From positions 682,001-746,000 of the forward strand of contig NZ_JANHJR010000001.1 of assembly GCF_024495425.1 (NCBI RefSeq): 64,000 bases of DNA, in the 5' to 3' direction. Position 1 is the stretch's first letter. Each line of letters begins with the position of its first letter. The stretch is from Haloarchaeobius litoreus. GTDB taxonomy: Archaea > Halobacteriota > Halobacteria > Halobacteriales > Natrialbaceae. A program made the translations under genes and the position numbers. This document shows positions 8,131 through 16,511 of this stretch, one piece after another. Under the pieces are notes generated by a model. That model did not search any database. It was not told where the DNA came from and saw nothing but the letters and a program-made list of their open reading frames with translations.

Positions 8131-9870
8131 ATGGCACTCGGGAGCGAACTCCTCCTCACGACAGTCACCGCCGCCGTCCTGTTCGCGGTCGTCGGCTTGG
8201 TCACGTCGCGGGTCGACTGGCGCACGTACGTCTACGCCGACGCCGGCTACGGAGCGGCTGGTGGGGAGGCAGTACACGTCGAGAAACCGGGCGGTATCGT
8301 TCGCTGGCTCACCACGGTCGACCACAAGGATATCGGCCTGCTGTACGGGCTCTTCGCCGTACTCTCGTTCGCCTGGGGTGGTATCGCGGTCCTGCTGATG
8401 CGGGTCGAACTGCTCACCCCGGCGAGCGACGTTCTCGGGTTCGAGCTCTACAACGGACTGTTGACCAGCCACGGCATCACGATGCTGTTCCTGTTCGGGA
8501 CGCCGATCCTGGCTGCGTTCTCGAACTACCTCATCCCCCTGCTCATCGGGGCCGACGACATGGCGTTCCCACGCATCAACGCCATCGCGTTCTGGCTCCT
8601 GCCGCCCGGCGCGGTGCTCATCTGGGGCGGCCTACTGCTCGGCCCGTTCGTCGAGGGTATCTCGGGAGCACAGACCGCCTGGACGATGTACGCGCCGCTT
8701 TCGGTCGAGCAGCCGAACCCCGGCGTCGACCTGATGCTGCTCGGACTGCACCTGACCGGCGTCAGCGCGACGATGGGTGCGATAAACTTCGTCGCGACCA
8801 TCTTCGCGGAACGCTCCCGCGAGGTCGGCTGGGACACGCTCGACATGTTCTCGTGGACCGTGCTGGTCCAGTCCGCACAGATACTGTTCGCGTTCCCGCT
8901 GCTCGGGAGCGCGCTGGTCATGCTGCTGCTCGACCGGAACGCCGGGACGACCTTCTTCACCGTCGAGGGTGGGTCACCCATCCTCTGGCAGCACCTGTTC
9001 TGGTTCTTCGGCCACCCCGAGGTGTACATCCTCGTGCTGCCCCCGATGGGGTTGATCAGCTACATCCTGCCGAAGTTCTCGGGACGGAAGCTGTTCGGCT
9101 TCAAGTTCGTCGTCTACTCGACGCTCGCACTCGGCGTCCTCAGCTTCGGCGTCTGGGCCCACCACATGTTCGCGAGCGGCATCGACCCCCGACTGCGGGC
9201 GTCGTTCATGGCCGTCTCCATCGCCATCGCGGTGCCGTCCGCGGTGAAGACGTTCAACTGGATCGCGACGATGTGGAACGGAAGGATCCGTCTCCACGCG
9301 CCGATGCTGTTCTGCATCGGGTTCATCGCGAACTTCATCATCGGCGGCGTCACCGGCGTGTTCGAGGCGTCCATCCCCGTCGACCTCGTCCTGCACGATA
9401 CGTACCACGTCGTCGCCCACTTCCACTACGTCATCATGGGAGGCATCGCATTCGCGGTGTTCGCGGGCGTCTACTACTGGTTCCCCCTGTTCACCGGTCG
9501 ATGGTACCAGCGGACGCTCGCGAAGGGGCACTTCTGGCTCACCATGGTCGGGACGAACCTCACGTTCTTCCCGATGGTGCTGCTCGGCTACGGGGGGATG
9601 CCCCGCCGGTACGCGTCCTACAACGTGACCGCCGGTCCGCTCCAGTACTTCACCGACCTCCACGTGCTCGCGACGGCGGGCGCGTTCGTCCTCGCGGTCG
9701 GCCAGATACTGTTCGTCTGGAACGTCGTGGTGTCGTGGCTCGAAGGGCCGCGCGTGGAGAGCGGCGACCCATGGGAGCTTGACGAGGACGGCACGCCAGG
9801 GCGGGAGTGGCAGTGGCTCGCCGACCATCGGAGACCCGCCGTCGCCGATGGGGGGACCGACGAGGAATGA
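8131..9870 (+). CDS. coxA: Cytochrome c oxidase subunit I, A-type
   Basis: A 579-residue protein with about 12-13 membrane helices. It has canonical oxidase features: CuB His295 and the cross-linked Tyr299 in FWFFGHPEVY, the CuB pair in WAHHMF, and haem ligands in DTYHVVAHFHYV. It reduces O2 to water at the membrane and pumps protons. The gene stands alone here; subunits II and III are not adjacent. It serves as an internal contrast with the Tyr-less subunit I at 965-2683. Confidence 0.93.
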   Translation: MALGSELLLTTVTAAVLFAVVGLVTSRVDWRTYVYADAGYGAAGGEAVHVEKPGGIVRWLTTVDHKDIGLLYGLFAVLSFAWGGIAVLLMRVELLTPASDVLGFELYNGLLTSHGITMLFLFGTPILAAFSNYLIPLLIGADDMAFPRINAIAFWLLPPGAVLIWGGLLLGPFVEGISGAQTAWTMYAPLSVEQPNPGVDLMLLGLHLTGVSATMGAINFVATIFAERSREVGWDTLDMFSWTVLVQSAQILFAFPLLGSALVMLLLDRNAGTTFFTVEGGSPILWQHLFWFFGHPEVYILVLPPMGLISYILPKFSGRKLFGFKFVVYSTLALGVLSFGVWAHHMFASGIDPRLRASFMAVSIAIAVPSAVKTFNWIATMWNGRIRLHAPMLFCIGFIANFIIGGVTGVFEASIPVDLVLHDTYHVVAHFHYVIMGGIAFAVFAGVYYWFPLFTGRWYQRTLAKGHFWLTMVGTNLTFFPMVLLGYGGMPRRYASYNVTAGPLQYFTDLHVLATAGAFVLAVGQILFVWNVVVSWLEGPRVESGDPWELDEDGTPGREWQWLADHRRPAVADGGTDEE

Positions 9871-9937
9871 CCCCCGGCCTGTCGAGCGCGTTCGGTGCAC
9901 CCTCGGAGCTTAGTGGCCTCGCCCCGGAGGTCCGGAC

Positions 9938-10360
9938 ATGAACACGGTGACCCTCTCGCGGTCCATCGACGCGCCCGCCGAGACAGTCCGGGAGGCGATG
10001 GCCGACCTGCAGGCGTTCACCGAAGCCGCCGGCTTCGACGACGTCGCCGTCGACGGCGACGAGGTGGTCATCACGAACCACGTCGGCCTGCTGGAGCTCC
10101 AGCTGGAACTCGTCGTGACCGTCGACGAGCCCGACCGGCTCGTCCTCGACCAGCGCGACGGCATCTTCGAGTCGATGGAGACGAGGTACACCGTCACCGG
10201 CGATACGGAATCGTGCGAGGTGACCGCCGAGACCGACTTCGCCCTCGACGTGGCCATCGTCGGGGCGGTGCTCGACGCCACGGTCATCGAACGACAGCGT
10301 TCCGCGGAGCTGACCCGGCAGCTCGACTGGTTGCAGGAGCGGTTCGAGGACGGCTCGTAG
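9938..10360 (+). CDS. SRPBCC-fold protein (polyketide cyclase/START-like)
   Basis: A 140-residue acidic protein. It opens with the pattern LSRSIDAPAETVREAMADL, typical of the SRPBCC hydrophobic-pocket fold, with alternating strands in the middle and a closing amphipathic helix (RSAELTRQLDWLQERF). These proteins bind small hydrophobic ligands. It stands between coxA and the aIF2-beta gene, with no obvious functional tie. No catalytic residues can be assigned. Confidence 0.72.
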   Translation: MNTVTLSRSIDAPAETVREAMADLQAFTEAAGFDDVAVDGDEVVITNHVGLLELQLELVVTVDEPDRLVLDQRDGIFESMETRYTVTGDTESCEVTAETDFALDVAIVGAVLDATVIERQRSAELTRQLDWLQERFEDGS

Positions 10361-10414
10361 CCGTCCCGGTCGAGTACGAAGCAATTTTAGTTCCACCGGT
10401 CCGTCACTGTACGT

Positions 10415-10822
10415 ATGGACTACGAGGACCAACTGGACCGCGCGATGGCGGAGACGCCCGAGATCAGCTCCACGGGCGAGCGCTTCAGCGTCCCCGACGC
10501 CGAGGTCCGCCAGGAGGGGAAGATGACCGTCTACGAGAACTTCAGGGAGACGACGGACGTCATGAACCGGGAGCCGTCGCACGTCATGAAGTTCTTCCAG
10601 GACGAGCTGGGGACCAGCGGCCACATCGACGAACGCGGCCGGGCGCGGCTGAAAGGCGAGTTCCGGCGGGACCGTGTCGCCGATGCGCTCGCGGAGTACG
10701 TCGACTCGTTCGTCCGGTGTACGGAGTGCTCGTCGCCGGACACGCGGCTGGTCACCGAGCAGGGGACGACGGTGCTGAAGTGCGACGCCTGCGGGGCGCT
10801 CTCGGCGGTCCCCGACCTGTAG
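10415..10822 (+). CDS. Translation initiation factor aIF2, beta subunit
   Basis: A 135-residue protein matching archaeal aIF2-beta: an N-terminal helix, the central alpha-beta domain with MNREPSHVMKFFQDELGTSG and the KGEFRR block, and a C-terminal zinc ribbon with CTECSSPDTR and CDACGA. It is part of the aIF2 heterotrimer that brings initiator Met-tRNA to the small ribosomal subunit. The length is usual for the family. Its stop codon is directly followed by the stop codon of the opposite-strand zinc-ribbon gene. Confidence 0.93.
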   Translation: MDYEDQLDRAMAETPEISSTGERFSVPDAEVRQEGKMTVYENFRETTDVMNREPSHVMKFFQDELGTSGHIDERGRARLKGEFRRDRVADALAEYVDSFVRCTECSSPDTRLVTEQGTTVLKCDACGALSAVPDL

Positions 10823-11002
10823 TCACTGGAGCTGTTTCAGGGTCTCGAGGTCGCGTTCGGTCCGCATGAACTCCGCCAGGCGACGCGTCGCGTGGCAGGA
10901 CGGACAGCTGTAGTTGCGTTTCGGCCCGGGGAGCTCGTCCGGTCCCAGCTCCCACTCCTTGTTGCATTCGGGACAGAGAAGCCGGACGTAGGTTTCCACC
11001 AT
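10823..11002 (-). CDS. Small zinc-ribbon protein
   Basis: A 59-residue protein beginning MVETYVRLLCPECNKEW. Two CxxC pairs (CPEC near residue 10 and CPSC near 34) form a clear zinc ribbon, followed by a charged helix. Such small zinc proteins are abundant in haloarchaea. I chose the inner ATG (complement at 11000-11002) since the fold starts there. It ends back-to-back with the aIF2-beta gene with no spacer. Function unknown. Confidence 0.8.
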   Translation of the reverse strand: MVETYVRLLCPECNKEWELGPDELPGPKRNYSCPSCHATRRLAEFMRTERDLETLKQLQ

Positions 11003-11023
11003 GACACCGGATAACACTGCGTG

Positions 11024-11034
11024 GGGAGAAAAAG
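11024..11034 (-). terminator. Oligo-T run downstream of tfb
   Basis: On the minus strand this reads CCTTTTTCTCC, a T5 tract about 70 bp after the tfb stop. Archaeal polymerase stops at such T-runs. A strong 7-bp hairpin (11067-11086, loop GTTCGA) lies between the stop codon and this tract. Confidence 0.45.
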
Positions 11035-11066
11035 GTTGAGGCTACAGCTGGTGGTCACGAGCGATT

Positions 11067-11086
11067 CCCCGGCGTTCGAGCCGGGG
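11067..11086. other. Perfect 7-bp stem-loop in tfb 3' region
   Basis: CCCCGGC and GCCGGGG pair around the loop GTTCGA. The loop resembles a tRNA T-loop but there is no tRNA body around it. It probably lies in the 3' untranslated part of tfb mRNA and may stabilise the end. Confidence 0.5.
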
Positions 11087-11100
11087 GTGGATGGACCGTC

Positions 11101-12096
11101 TTATGCGGCCGCGAAGCCCGTATCCGAGGCCTCGAGCAGCTCCTTGTACCGGTTCCGGATGGTGACCTCGGAGATGTTTGCGACGTCGCTGACCTCGCTC
11201 TGCGTGACCTTCTCGTTGGTCAGCAGTGCGGCCGCGTAGATAGCGGCCGCCGCGAGGCCGACCGGCGACTTGCCCGAGAGGATGCCCTCGTCGCGGGCGT
11301 TGTCGAGCAGCTGGCGTGCCCGGCGCTCGGCCTCGTCGCTGAGGTCGAGGTCACTGGCGAACCGTGGCACGAACTTCTCGGGGTCGGCGGGCTGGATCTC
11401 CAGCTTCAGCTCGCGCACGACGTAGCGGTAGGTGCGGGTCAGCTCCATCTTGTCCACGCGGCTGACGATCGCCATCTCGTCGAGGCTGCGCGGCGTGCCG
11501 GCCTGTCGGGCCGCCGCGTACAGTGCGGCGGTGGCGACGCCCTCGATGGAGCGGCCGGGGAGCAGGTCCTCGGCGAGCGCGCGGCGGTAGATGACCGACG
11601 CGGTCTCGCGCACGTTCTTCGGCAGGCCGAGCGCGCTGGCCATGCGGTCGATCTCGCCGAGGGCCTGTTTCAGGTTGCGCTCCTTGCTGTCGCGGGTGCG
11701 GAAGCGCTCGTTCCAGGTGCGTAGCCGCTGCATCTTCTTGCGCTGTCGGCTGGACAGCGAGCGTCCGTAGGCGTCCTTGTCCTGCCAGCCGATGTTCGTC
11801 GAGAGGCCGTCGTCGTGCATCATCTTCGTCGTCGGCGCACCGACGCGGGACTTCGAGTCGCGCTCGCTGGCGTCGAACGCACGCCACTCGGGGCCGCGGT
11901 CGATGTTCTGGTCGTCGATGACGAGCCCGCAGTCGGTACAGACCGTCTCGCCGTGTTCGGCGTCGAAGCGGACGTCACCGGCGCACTCGGGGCACGTCAT
12001 CTCGGCCTCGTTCGTCTCGGTTCGGGTTCGCTCGTCCGTATCTTTCTCCGTCGTCTGTGCCTCGTCCGTGAAACGTGTGGTTACTGAATCGCTCAT
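11101..12096 (-). CDS. tfb: Transcription initiation factor TFB
   Basis: A 331-residue general factor, the archaeal counterpart of TFIIB. The N-terminal zinc ribbon (MTCPECAG, CTDCGL) is near residues 33-55, the B-finger/reader (GPEWRAFDASERDSKSRVGAPTT) follows, and two cyclin repeats fill the rest, ending in a helix-turn-helix (SEVSDVANISEVTIRNRYKELLE). It bridges TBP-bound TATA DNA and RNA polymerase. The ATG at 12096 is supported by a Shine-Dalgarno-like GGAG 9 bases upstream. Haloarchaea carry several TFBs; this one has an unusually long N-terminal acidic-threonine tail. Confidence 0.94.
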   Translation of the reverse strand: MSDSVTTRFTDEAQTTEKDTDERTRTETNEAEMTCPECAGDVRFDAEHGETVCTDCGLVIDDQNIDRGPEWRAFDASERDSKSRVGAPTTKMMHDDGLSTNIGWQDKDAYGRSLSSRQRKKMQRLRTWNERFRTRDSKERNLKQALGEIDRMASALGLPKNVRETASVIYRRALAEDLLPGRSIEGVATAALYAAARQAGTPRSLDEMAIVSRVDKMELTRTYRYVVRELKLEIQPADPEKFVPRFASDLDLSDEAERRARQLLDNARDEGILSGKSPVGLAAAAIYAAALLTNEKVTQSEVSDVANISEVTIRNRYKELLEASDTGFAAA

Positions 12097-12184
12097 GATG
12101 ATCTCCTGAAGCTCGCCTCCGTTGGGGCCAGAAAGAAAGGGCGTTCCCGTCGGAGTACTCTTCACCCATAGTTAGTGCGGCAAG

Positions 12185-12299
12185 TATATAAACGTTTCCC
12201 TTACTTTATAAGCTAACTGCCGACGAGTACATGCTTTCCACGCTCAGCAGTGAAACACTTAAATACCACTGTGCCACCGATTCGCGTGCCAATATAAAA
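12185..12299. promoter_or_regulatory. Cluster of TATA-like elements upstream of tfb
   Basis: Four AT-rich elements stand in a short stretch: TATATAAA at 12185-12192, CTTTATAAG at 12204-12212, CTTAAATA at 12258-12265 and AATATAAAA at 12291-12299. All read as TATA boxes on the minus strand, towards tfb. The nearest gives a leader of about 60 nt, in line with the visible ribosome binding site. Confidence 0.5.
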
Positions 12300-12311
12300 G
12301 GGTTCGTTTCC

Positions 12312-14384
12312 TCAGCGGCCGGCGCGCCGACGCGCGAGCCCAGCCGCCGCGACGAGCGCGACGAGCGCCACGGCGATGCCGAAGCCGGGCGACCCGCCGT
12401 CGCCGGACTCGCCGTCACCGCCGTCCGTCTCCTGCATCTCCGTCTCCTCCATCATCGTCGTGCCGTCGTCCATCGCGGTCGTCTCCATCGGGTCCTCCTC
12501 GCTGTCGGTCTCGGTCCCGCCGTCCATCCCGCCCGTCACGGTGGCGCTGGCGGTGTCGACGACTGCGCCGCCGTCGTAGACGTAGGGGCCGTCCGCTGCA
12601 CCCTCGCTCTCGGCGAAGGTGTACGTCTCGTCACCGTCGCTGTCGTGATGCGCCATGGGGACCAGCGTCGAGTCCTCCTCCAGCGGCGCGTCGAGCGCGA
12701 TCTCGACGTTCTCGTGCGTCCCCGGACCGAGGTACTCCGAGGTGCCGCGGATGCTCTCGAACACTGCGCCCTCGGTGACCGTCGCGTCGTGGACCGTCAC
12801 GAAGCCGCCGTCCTGCAGCGTCACGGAGTCGACGACGACCGTCGTGCCGTCGGTCTCCTGGTCGTTCATCTCCACGAACGCGCCGACCTGCACGCGGGCG
12901 GTGTCGACGACTGCGCCGCCATCGTAGGTGTACGGACCGTCGGCGGCACCCTCGCTCTCGGCGAAGGTGTACGTCCCGTCACCGTCGGAGTCCATGTGGG
13001 CCATCGGGACCAGCGTCTGCGTCGAGCGGACCGGCCGGTCGAGCGTGACCGTCACCTCCTCGTGGTGACCGGCTTCGAGGTACTCGGACGTACCGAGGAC
13101 GCTCTCGAACACCGCTCCGGCGAACAGCGAGCTGTCGTGGATGGTCACGAAGCCGCCCTCCGCGAGGTCCACGTCCTCGACGACGACCGTGCGGCCGTCG
13201 GAGGTCTGGTCGGCCATCGAGACGCTCGCGCTGAGCGTCACCACGCCGGTGTCGACGACCGCTGCGCCGTCAGCCGTGTACGGGCCGTCGTCCGCGCCTT
13301 CGCTCTCCTCGAAGGTGTACGTCTGGTCACCGTCGGTGTCCTTGTGTGCCATCGGGACCAGCGTGGTGCCCTCGGTGACCGGCTCATCGAGGATGACCTC
13401 GACGTCCTCGTGCGTGCCCGGTGCGAGGTACTGGGAGGTGCCGCGGATGCTCTCGAACACTGCGCCCTCGGTGACCGTCGCGTCGTGGACCGTCACGAAG
13501 CCACCCTCGGGCAGGAACACCTCGTCCACGACGACGCGCTCGCCGCCGGTGGACTGGTTCGCGAAGCGCACGGTCGCCTCGGTGCCGATGGTGACGACTG
13601 CCGTGTCGACGACGGCCCTCCCGTCGGCCGTGTACGGGCCGTCGGCGGCACCCTCGCTCTCGGCGAAGGTGTACGTCCCGTCACCGTCGGTGTCCTTGTG
13701 TGCCATCGGGACCAGCGTCGTGTTCTCCGTCAGCGGCTCCTCCAGCGTGATGCGGACGTTCTCGTGGACGCCCGCCTCGAGGTACTGGGAGGTGCCGCGG
13801 ATGCTCTCGAACACCTGGCCCTCGGTGACCGTCGCGTCGTGGACCGTCACGAAGCCGCCCTCCGAGAGCTCGACGCGGTCGACGACGACGGTGTCGTTCG
13901 CGACGACGCCGTCGGCCATCGAGACCGTCGCGGAGACGGTGATCGCGGCCGTGTCGACGACGGCGCTCCCGTCGGTCGTGTACGGGCCGTCGGTCTCGCC
14001 GTTCGAGGCGACGAAGGAGTACGACCGGTCGCCGTCGGTGTCACGGTGGGGCATCGCGACGAGGGTCGCGTCCTCGCTCAAGGGGTCGTCGAGCGTGATG
14101 GTCACGTTCTCGTGCGTGCCAGCTTCCAGATAGCTGGACGTGCCCAGCACGCTGCCGAACACGGTGCCCTCCGTGACGCTCGCGTCGTGGATGGTCACGA
14201 AGCCGCCCTCCGCCAGCGTCACCTCGTCGACGGTCACCGTGTGGCCGCCGGAGGTCTGTGCTTCGAACGTCACCGAGGCGTGGTTCGCCTCGGCCGTCGT
14301 GTCGGTACCTGCCGCCGCCACACCCGCGACCGCGCTGGTGCAGAGTGCGACGACGACGATCAGTACTGTCAATCTGTCCCGCAT
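12312..14384 (-). CDS. PGF-CTERM surface protein with five tandem ~117-residue repeats
   Basis: A 690-residue exported protein. It has a Sec signal (about residues 5-25) and then five copies of a roughly 117-residue beta-rich domain carrying the marks EGGFVT(I/V)HD, a LGTS/RGTS-xYL block, LVPMAH and GPYT-DG-AVVDTA; this resembles the haloarchaeal DUF7282-type domain. A Glu/Thr/Met-rich linker leads to the C-terminal tripartite PGF-CTERM signal (SPGFG, hydrophobic helix, RRRAGR), which archaeosortase A removes when anchoring the protein to lipid. Function is probably cell-surface or adhesion-related. The repeats are alike in DNA too, showing recent duplication. A TATA-like TTTTTAATA lies about 20-28 bp upstream. 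Confidence 0.88.
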   Translation of the reverse strand: MRDRLTVLIVVVALCTSAVAGVAAAGTDTTAEANHASVTFEAQTSGGHTVTVDEVTLAEGGFVTIHDASVTEGTVFGSVLGTSSYLEAGTHENVTITLDDPLSEDATLVAMPHRDTDGDRSYSFVASNGETDGPYTTDGSAVVDTAAITVSATVSMADGVVANDTVVVDRVELSEGGFVTVHDATVTEGQVFESIRGTSQYLEAGVHENVRITLEEPLTENTTLVPMAHKDTDGDGTYTFAESEGAADGPYTADGRAVVDTAVVTIGTEATVRFANQSTGGERVVVDEVFLPEGGFVTVHDATVTEGAVFESIRGTSQYLAPGTHEDVEVILDEPVTEGTTLVPMAHKDTDGDQTYTFEESEGADDGPYTADGAAVVDTGVVTLSASVSMADQTSDGRTVVVEDVDLAEGGFVTIHDSSLFAGAVFESVLGTSEYLEAGHHEEVTVTLDRPVRSTQTLVPMAHMDSDGDGTYTFAESEGAADGPYTYDGGAVVDTARVQVGAFVEMNDQETDGTTVVVDSVTLQDGGFVTVHDATVTEGAVFESIRGTSEYLGPGTHENVEIALDAPLEEDSTLVPMAHHDSDGDETYTFAESEGAADGPYVYDGGAVVDTASATVTGGMDGGTETDSEEDPMETTAMDDGTTMMEETEMQETDGGDGESGDGGSPGFGIAVALVALVAAAGLARRRAGR

Positions 14385-14588
14385 ACCCTGTCCGACGGGG
14401 ATGTATTAAAAAGGAATTTTCCGAACTGCGGCCCGGCTCTCACCCAATTTCGTTCCACATGTAGCCGCAGTACTGTGGTTTTCGACTTCGAGAACGTCGC
14501 TCGCTGGCGCTCCGTCTTCCGGAACACGCCACTATAAACGAGTCTGGTAAGCAACCGGTCGTCTCAGCCGGCGAGAATCGCGAGGGAA

Positions 14589-14891
14589 TCAGTCCCAGCT
14601 GACCCAGAGGAGGAAGGCGAGGCCGAACGACTGGAGCCCGTGGATTATCATCTGTGCCTGCCAGACGGGCGATATCTGGTCGTGCCACCAGCCCGACAGG
14701 GTCGGGTCCACGAGGTAGTAGTACAGCACGAGGGCGTTCTCCGCCAGCAGGAACACCGAGAATATGAGCAGTCCGAGCGTGTGCTTCGAACGGAACGTGA
14801 GGTAGTTGCGCCCCCAGATGTAGCCCAGCACCAGCAGCAACAGCACGTTGACGCCGGTCGAAACCTTCGCCAGGTCCACCCAGATGCTCAT
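14589..14891 (-). CDS. Small three-helix membrane protein paired with winged-helix regulator
   Basis: A 100-residue protein with hydrophobic segments at about residues 12-30, 39-60 and 75-98. It contains a conserved-looking His in MIIHGLQSFGLAF. Its ATG overlaps the stop of an 18-codon micro-ORF, and the Shine-Dalgarno AGGAGGAG lies inside that micro-ORF. It follows the winged-helix gene in the same operon. Haloarchaea often pair such small membrane proteins with a DNA-binding partner, probably as a membrane sensor or output. I cannot name it further. Confidence 0.75.
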   Translation of the reverse strand: MSIWVDLAKVSTGVNVLLLLVLGYIWGRNYLTFRSKHTLGLLIFSVFLLAENALVLYYYLVDPTLSGWWHDQISPVWQAQMIIHGLQSFGLAFLLWVSWD

Positions 14892-14944
14892 CTGTCTCCT
14901 CCTTTGGCGAGTCGCATGAAATACTCTTTCCCAATTTCGGCCAT
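14888..14944 (-). CDS. 18-residue micro-ORF coupling winged-helix and membrane genes
   Basis: Reads MAEIGKEYFMRLAKGGDR and stops in the ATGA shared with the next gene's start. It begins 8 bp after the winged-helix stop. It contains the ribosome binding site for the downstream membrane gene. It may be a real micropeptide or a translational coupler; the coding status is uncertain. Confidence 0.45.
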   Translation of the reverse strand: MAEIGKEYFMRLAKGGDR

Positions 14945-14952
14945 AGTAGTGC

Positions 14953-15228
14953 TCAGTCCACCTGTTCGATGATCTGCTCGACCGTGTCCCAGTGGTCGCG
15001 CGCCTGCCCCGTCGGGAGGTACACCGCGCCGTAGTCGTCGCCGCTGTTCTCCACGATGTCGTTCTCCATCAGCACGTCGAGGTGGTGTCGGACCGTCTTG
15101 TAGTCCAGGTCCAGCTCCTCGGCGAGCTTGTTCGCGTTTCGCGGCCGTTCGTCGATGGCACGCAGGATGCGGACCCTGTTCTCGCCGCCGCGGGTCCCGG
15201 TCATCACGTACCAGAGAACGGCCTCCAT
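14953..15228 (-). CDS. Winged helix-turn-helix DNA-binding protein
   Basis: A 91-residue ArsR-like winged helix. The helix-turn-helix reads ILRAIDERPRNANKLAEELDLDYKTVRHHLDVLMENDIV, followed by a short wing (YGAVYLPTG) and a closing helix. It is a small transcription regulator of the type that is often encoded next to one- or three-helix membrane proteins. First gene of an operon with the micro-ORF and membrane protein. Divergent from the trans-sulfuration gene at 15348, which it could control. Confidence 0.83.
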   Translation of the reverse strand: MEAVLWYVMTGTRGGENRVRILRAIDERPRNANKLAEELDLDYKTVRHHLDVLMENDIVENSGDDYGAVYLPTGQARDHWDTVEQIIEQVD

Positions 15229-15317
15229 CAGTACGTCCCGACTCGGTCCCCCCTTGTAATTCCATCGCCAACGAACGGCGGTATCCCGGCAGCGGCAGGG
15301 CCTGCTTCGGGGAACAC

Positions 15318-15342
15318 TTATAAATCGAGACCCACCGTGGGT
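15318..15342 (+). promoter_or_regulatory. TATA box and palindromic operator before trans-sulfuration gene
   Basis: TTATAAA at 15318-15324 lies 24-30 bp before the ATG, implying a leaderless mRNA. A 13-bp palindrome, ACCCAC-C-GTGGGT (15330-15342), sits between TATA and start, where a bound repressor would block initiation. Confidence 0.6.
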
Positions 15343-15347
15343 GGGGT

Positions 15348-16508
15348 ATGGACGACCGTCACTTCGAGACACGCGAGGTACACTCACACGCCAGGAAGGA
15401 CCAGTACGGCGCGATGATGCCGCCAATCTACGCGAACGCCACGTACGAGTACGCGTCGCCGACGGAGCAGAAGGGCGAGCACCGCTACTCGCGCATGTCC
15501 GAGCCGACACGTGGCGCGCTCGAGGAGTCCTTCGCCGCGCTGGAAGGCGGTGCGCACGGCTTCGCCTTCGCCACCGGGATGGCGGCTATCGACGCCGTGT
15601 TCGCGTCGACGCTCTCCCCGGGCGACCACGTCGTCGCTGCGAAGAACCTCTACGCCGAGACCCACGACCTGCTCGCGGACGTCTACTCGGAGTACGGCAT
15701 CGAGACGACCCACGTCCCGGTGAACGACGCGGACGCCATCGCCGACGCCATCGGGCCCGACACCGAGCTCGTCTACTTCGAGACGCCGACGAACCCCGTC
15801 CTCAGGGTCGGCGACATCGAAGCCGCCGCGGAGGCGGCCCACGAGCACGACGCGCTGCTCGCCAACGACAACACGTTCGCCTCGCCGTACCTCCAGCGTC
15901 CGCTCGAACTCGGCGCGGACATCGTCGTCGAGTCGCTGACGAAGTACCAGGGCGGGCACTCCGACGTGCTCGCCGGCGCGGTCGCCACGAACGACCCCGA
16001 GGTCGCCGAGGATATCGAGTACACCCAGTACACCCGTGGTGCAGTTCTCGGACCGTTCGACTCCTTCCTCGTCCTCCGGGGGATGAAGACGCTCTCGACG
16101 CGGATGGACCGCCACTGCGCGAACGCTCGCGCCGTCGCCGAGTTCCTCGACGACCACCCCGGCGTCGACCCGGTGTACTACCCCGGCCTCGAATCACACC
16201 CGAACCACGACGTGGCGGCACGCCAGATGGCGGACTTCGGCGGGATGGTAGCGTTCGAACTGGAGGGCGACCGCGACACCGTCGCCGAGTTCGCCGCGTC
16301 GCTGGAGGTGTTCGCGCTCGCGGAGAGCCTCGGTGGCGTCGAGAGCCTCGTCGAGGTGCCGGCGCTGATGACCCACCAGGACCTCTCCGCCGAGGAGCTC
16401 GCCGAGGCCGGCATCGACGAGGGGCTCGTCCGCCTGAGCGTCGGCATCGAGCACCACGAGGACCTCCTCGCCGACCTGGAACGCGCGCTCGACCTCGCAC
16501 TCGACTGA
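15348..16508 (+). CDS. Trans-sulfuration family PLP enzyme (cystathionine synthase/lyase type)
   Basis: A 386-residue fold-type I PLP enzyme of the Cys/Met metabolism family. It has the phosphate-binding block FATGMAAID near residue 75, YFETPTNPVLRVGDIEA with the cofactor Asp region near 145, and the Schiff-base Lys in ESLTKYQGGHSD near 200. The C-terminal domain carries SLGGVESLVEVP and LVRLSVGIEHHEDLLADLE. It makes or breaks cystathionine (gamma-synthase or gamma-lyase); family members cannot be separated safely by eye. The next gene begins 3 bp after the stop, suggesting an operon. Confidence 0.9.
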   Translation: MDDRHFETREVHSHARKDQYGAMMPPIYANATYEYASPTEQKGEHRYSRMSEPTRGALEESFAALEGGAHGFAFATGMAAIDAVFASTLSPGDHVVAAKNLYAETHDLLADVYSEYGIETTHVPVNDADAIADAIGPDTELVYFETPTNPVLRVGDIEAAAEAAHEHDALLANDNTFASPYLQRPLELGADIVVESLTKYQGGHSDVLAGAVATNDPEVAEDIEYTQYTRGAVLGPFDSFLVLRGMKTLSTRMDRHCANARAVAEFLDDHPGVDPVYYPGLESHPNHDVAARQMADFGGMVAFELEGDRDTVAEFAASLEVFALAESLGGVESLVEVPALMTHQDLSAEELAEAGIDEGLVRLSVGIEHHEDLLADLERALDLALD

Positions 16509-16511
16509 GCC

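Noticed and set aside
11067-11086. tRNA T-arm-like hairpin with GTTCGA loop
   Set aside because: The stem does not leave a 7-base T-loop with the right pairs and there is no acceptor, D or anticodon arm on either side.
12312-14384. CRISPR-like periodic repeats
   Set aside because: The period is about 350 bp, in frame, and encodes protein domains; there are no short repeats with unique spacers.
12231-14537. Long plus-strand frame over the PGF-CTERM gene
   Set aside because: It is the antisense shadow of the five repeats. Its apparent protein repeats only mirror those of the real gene.
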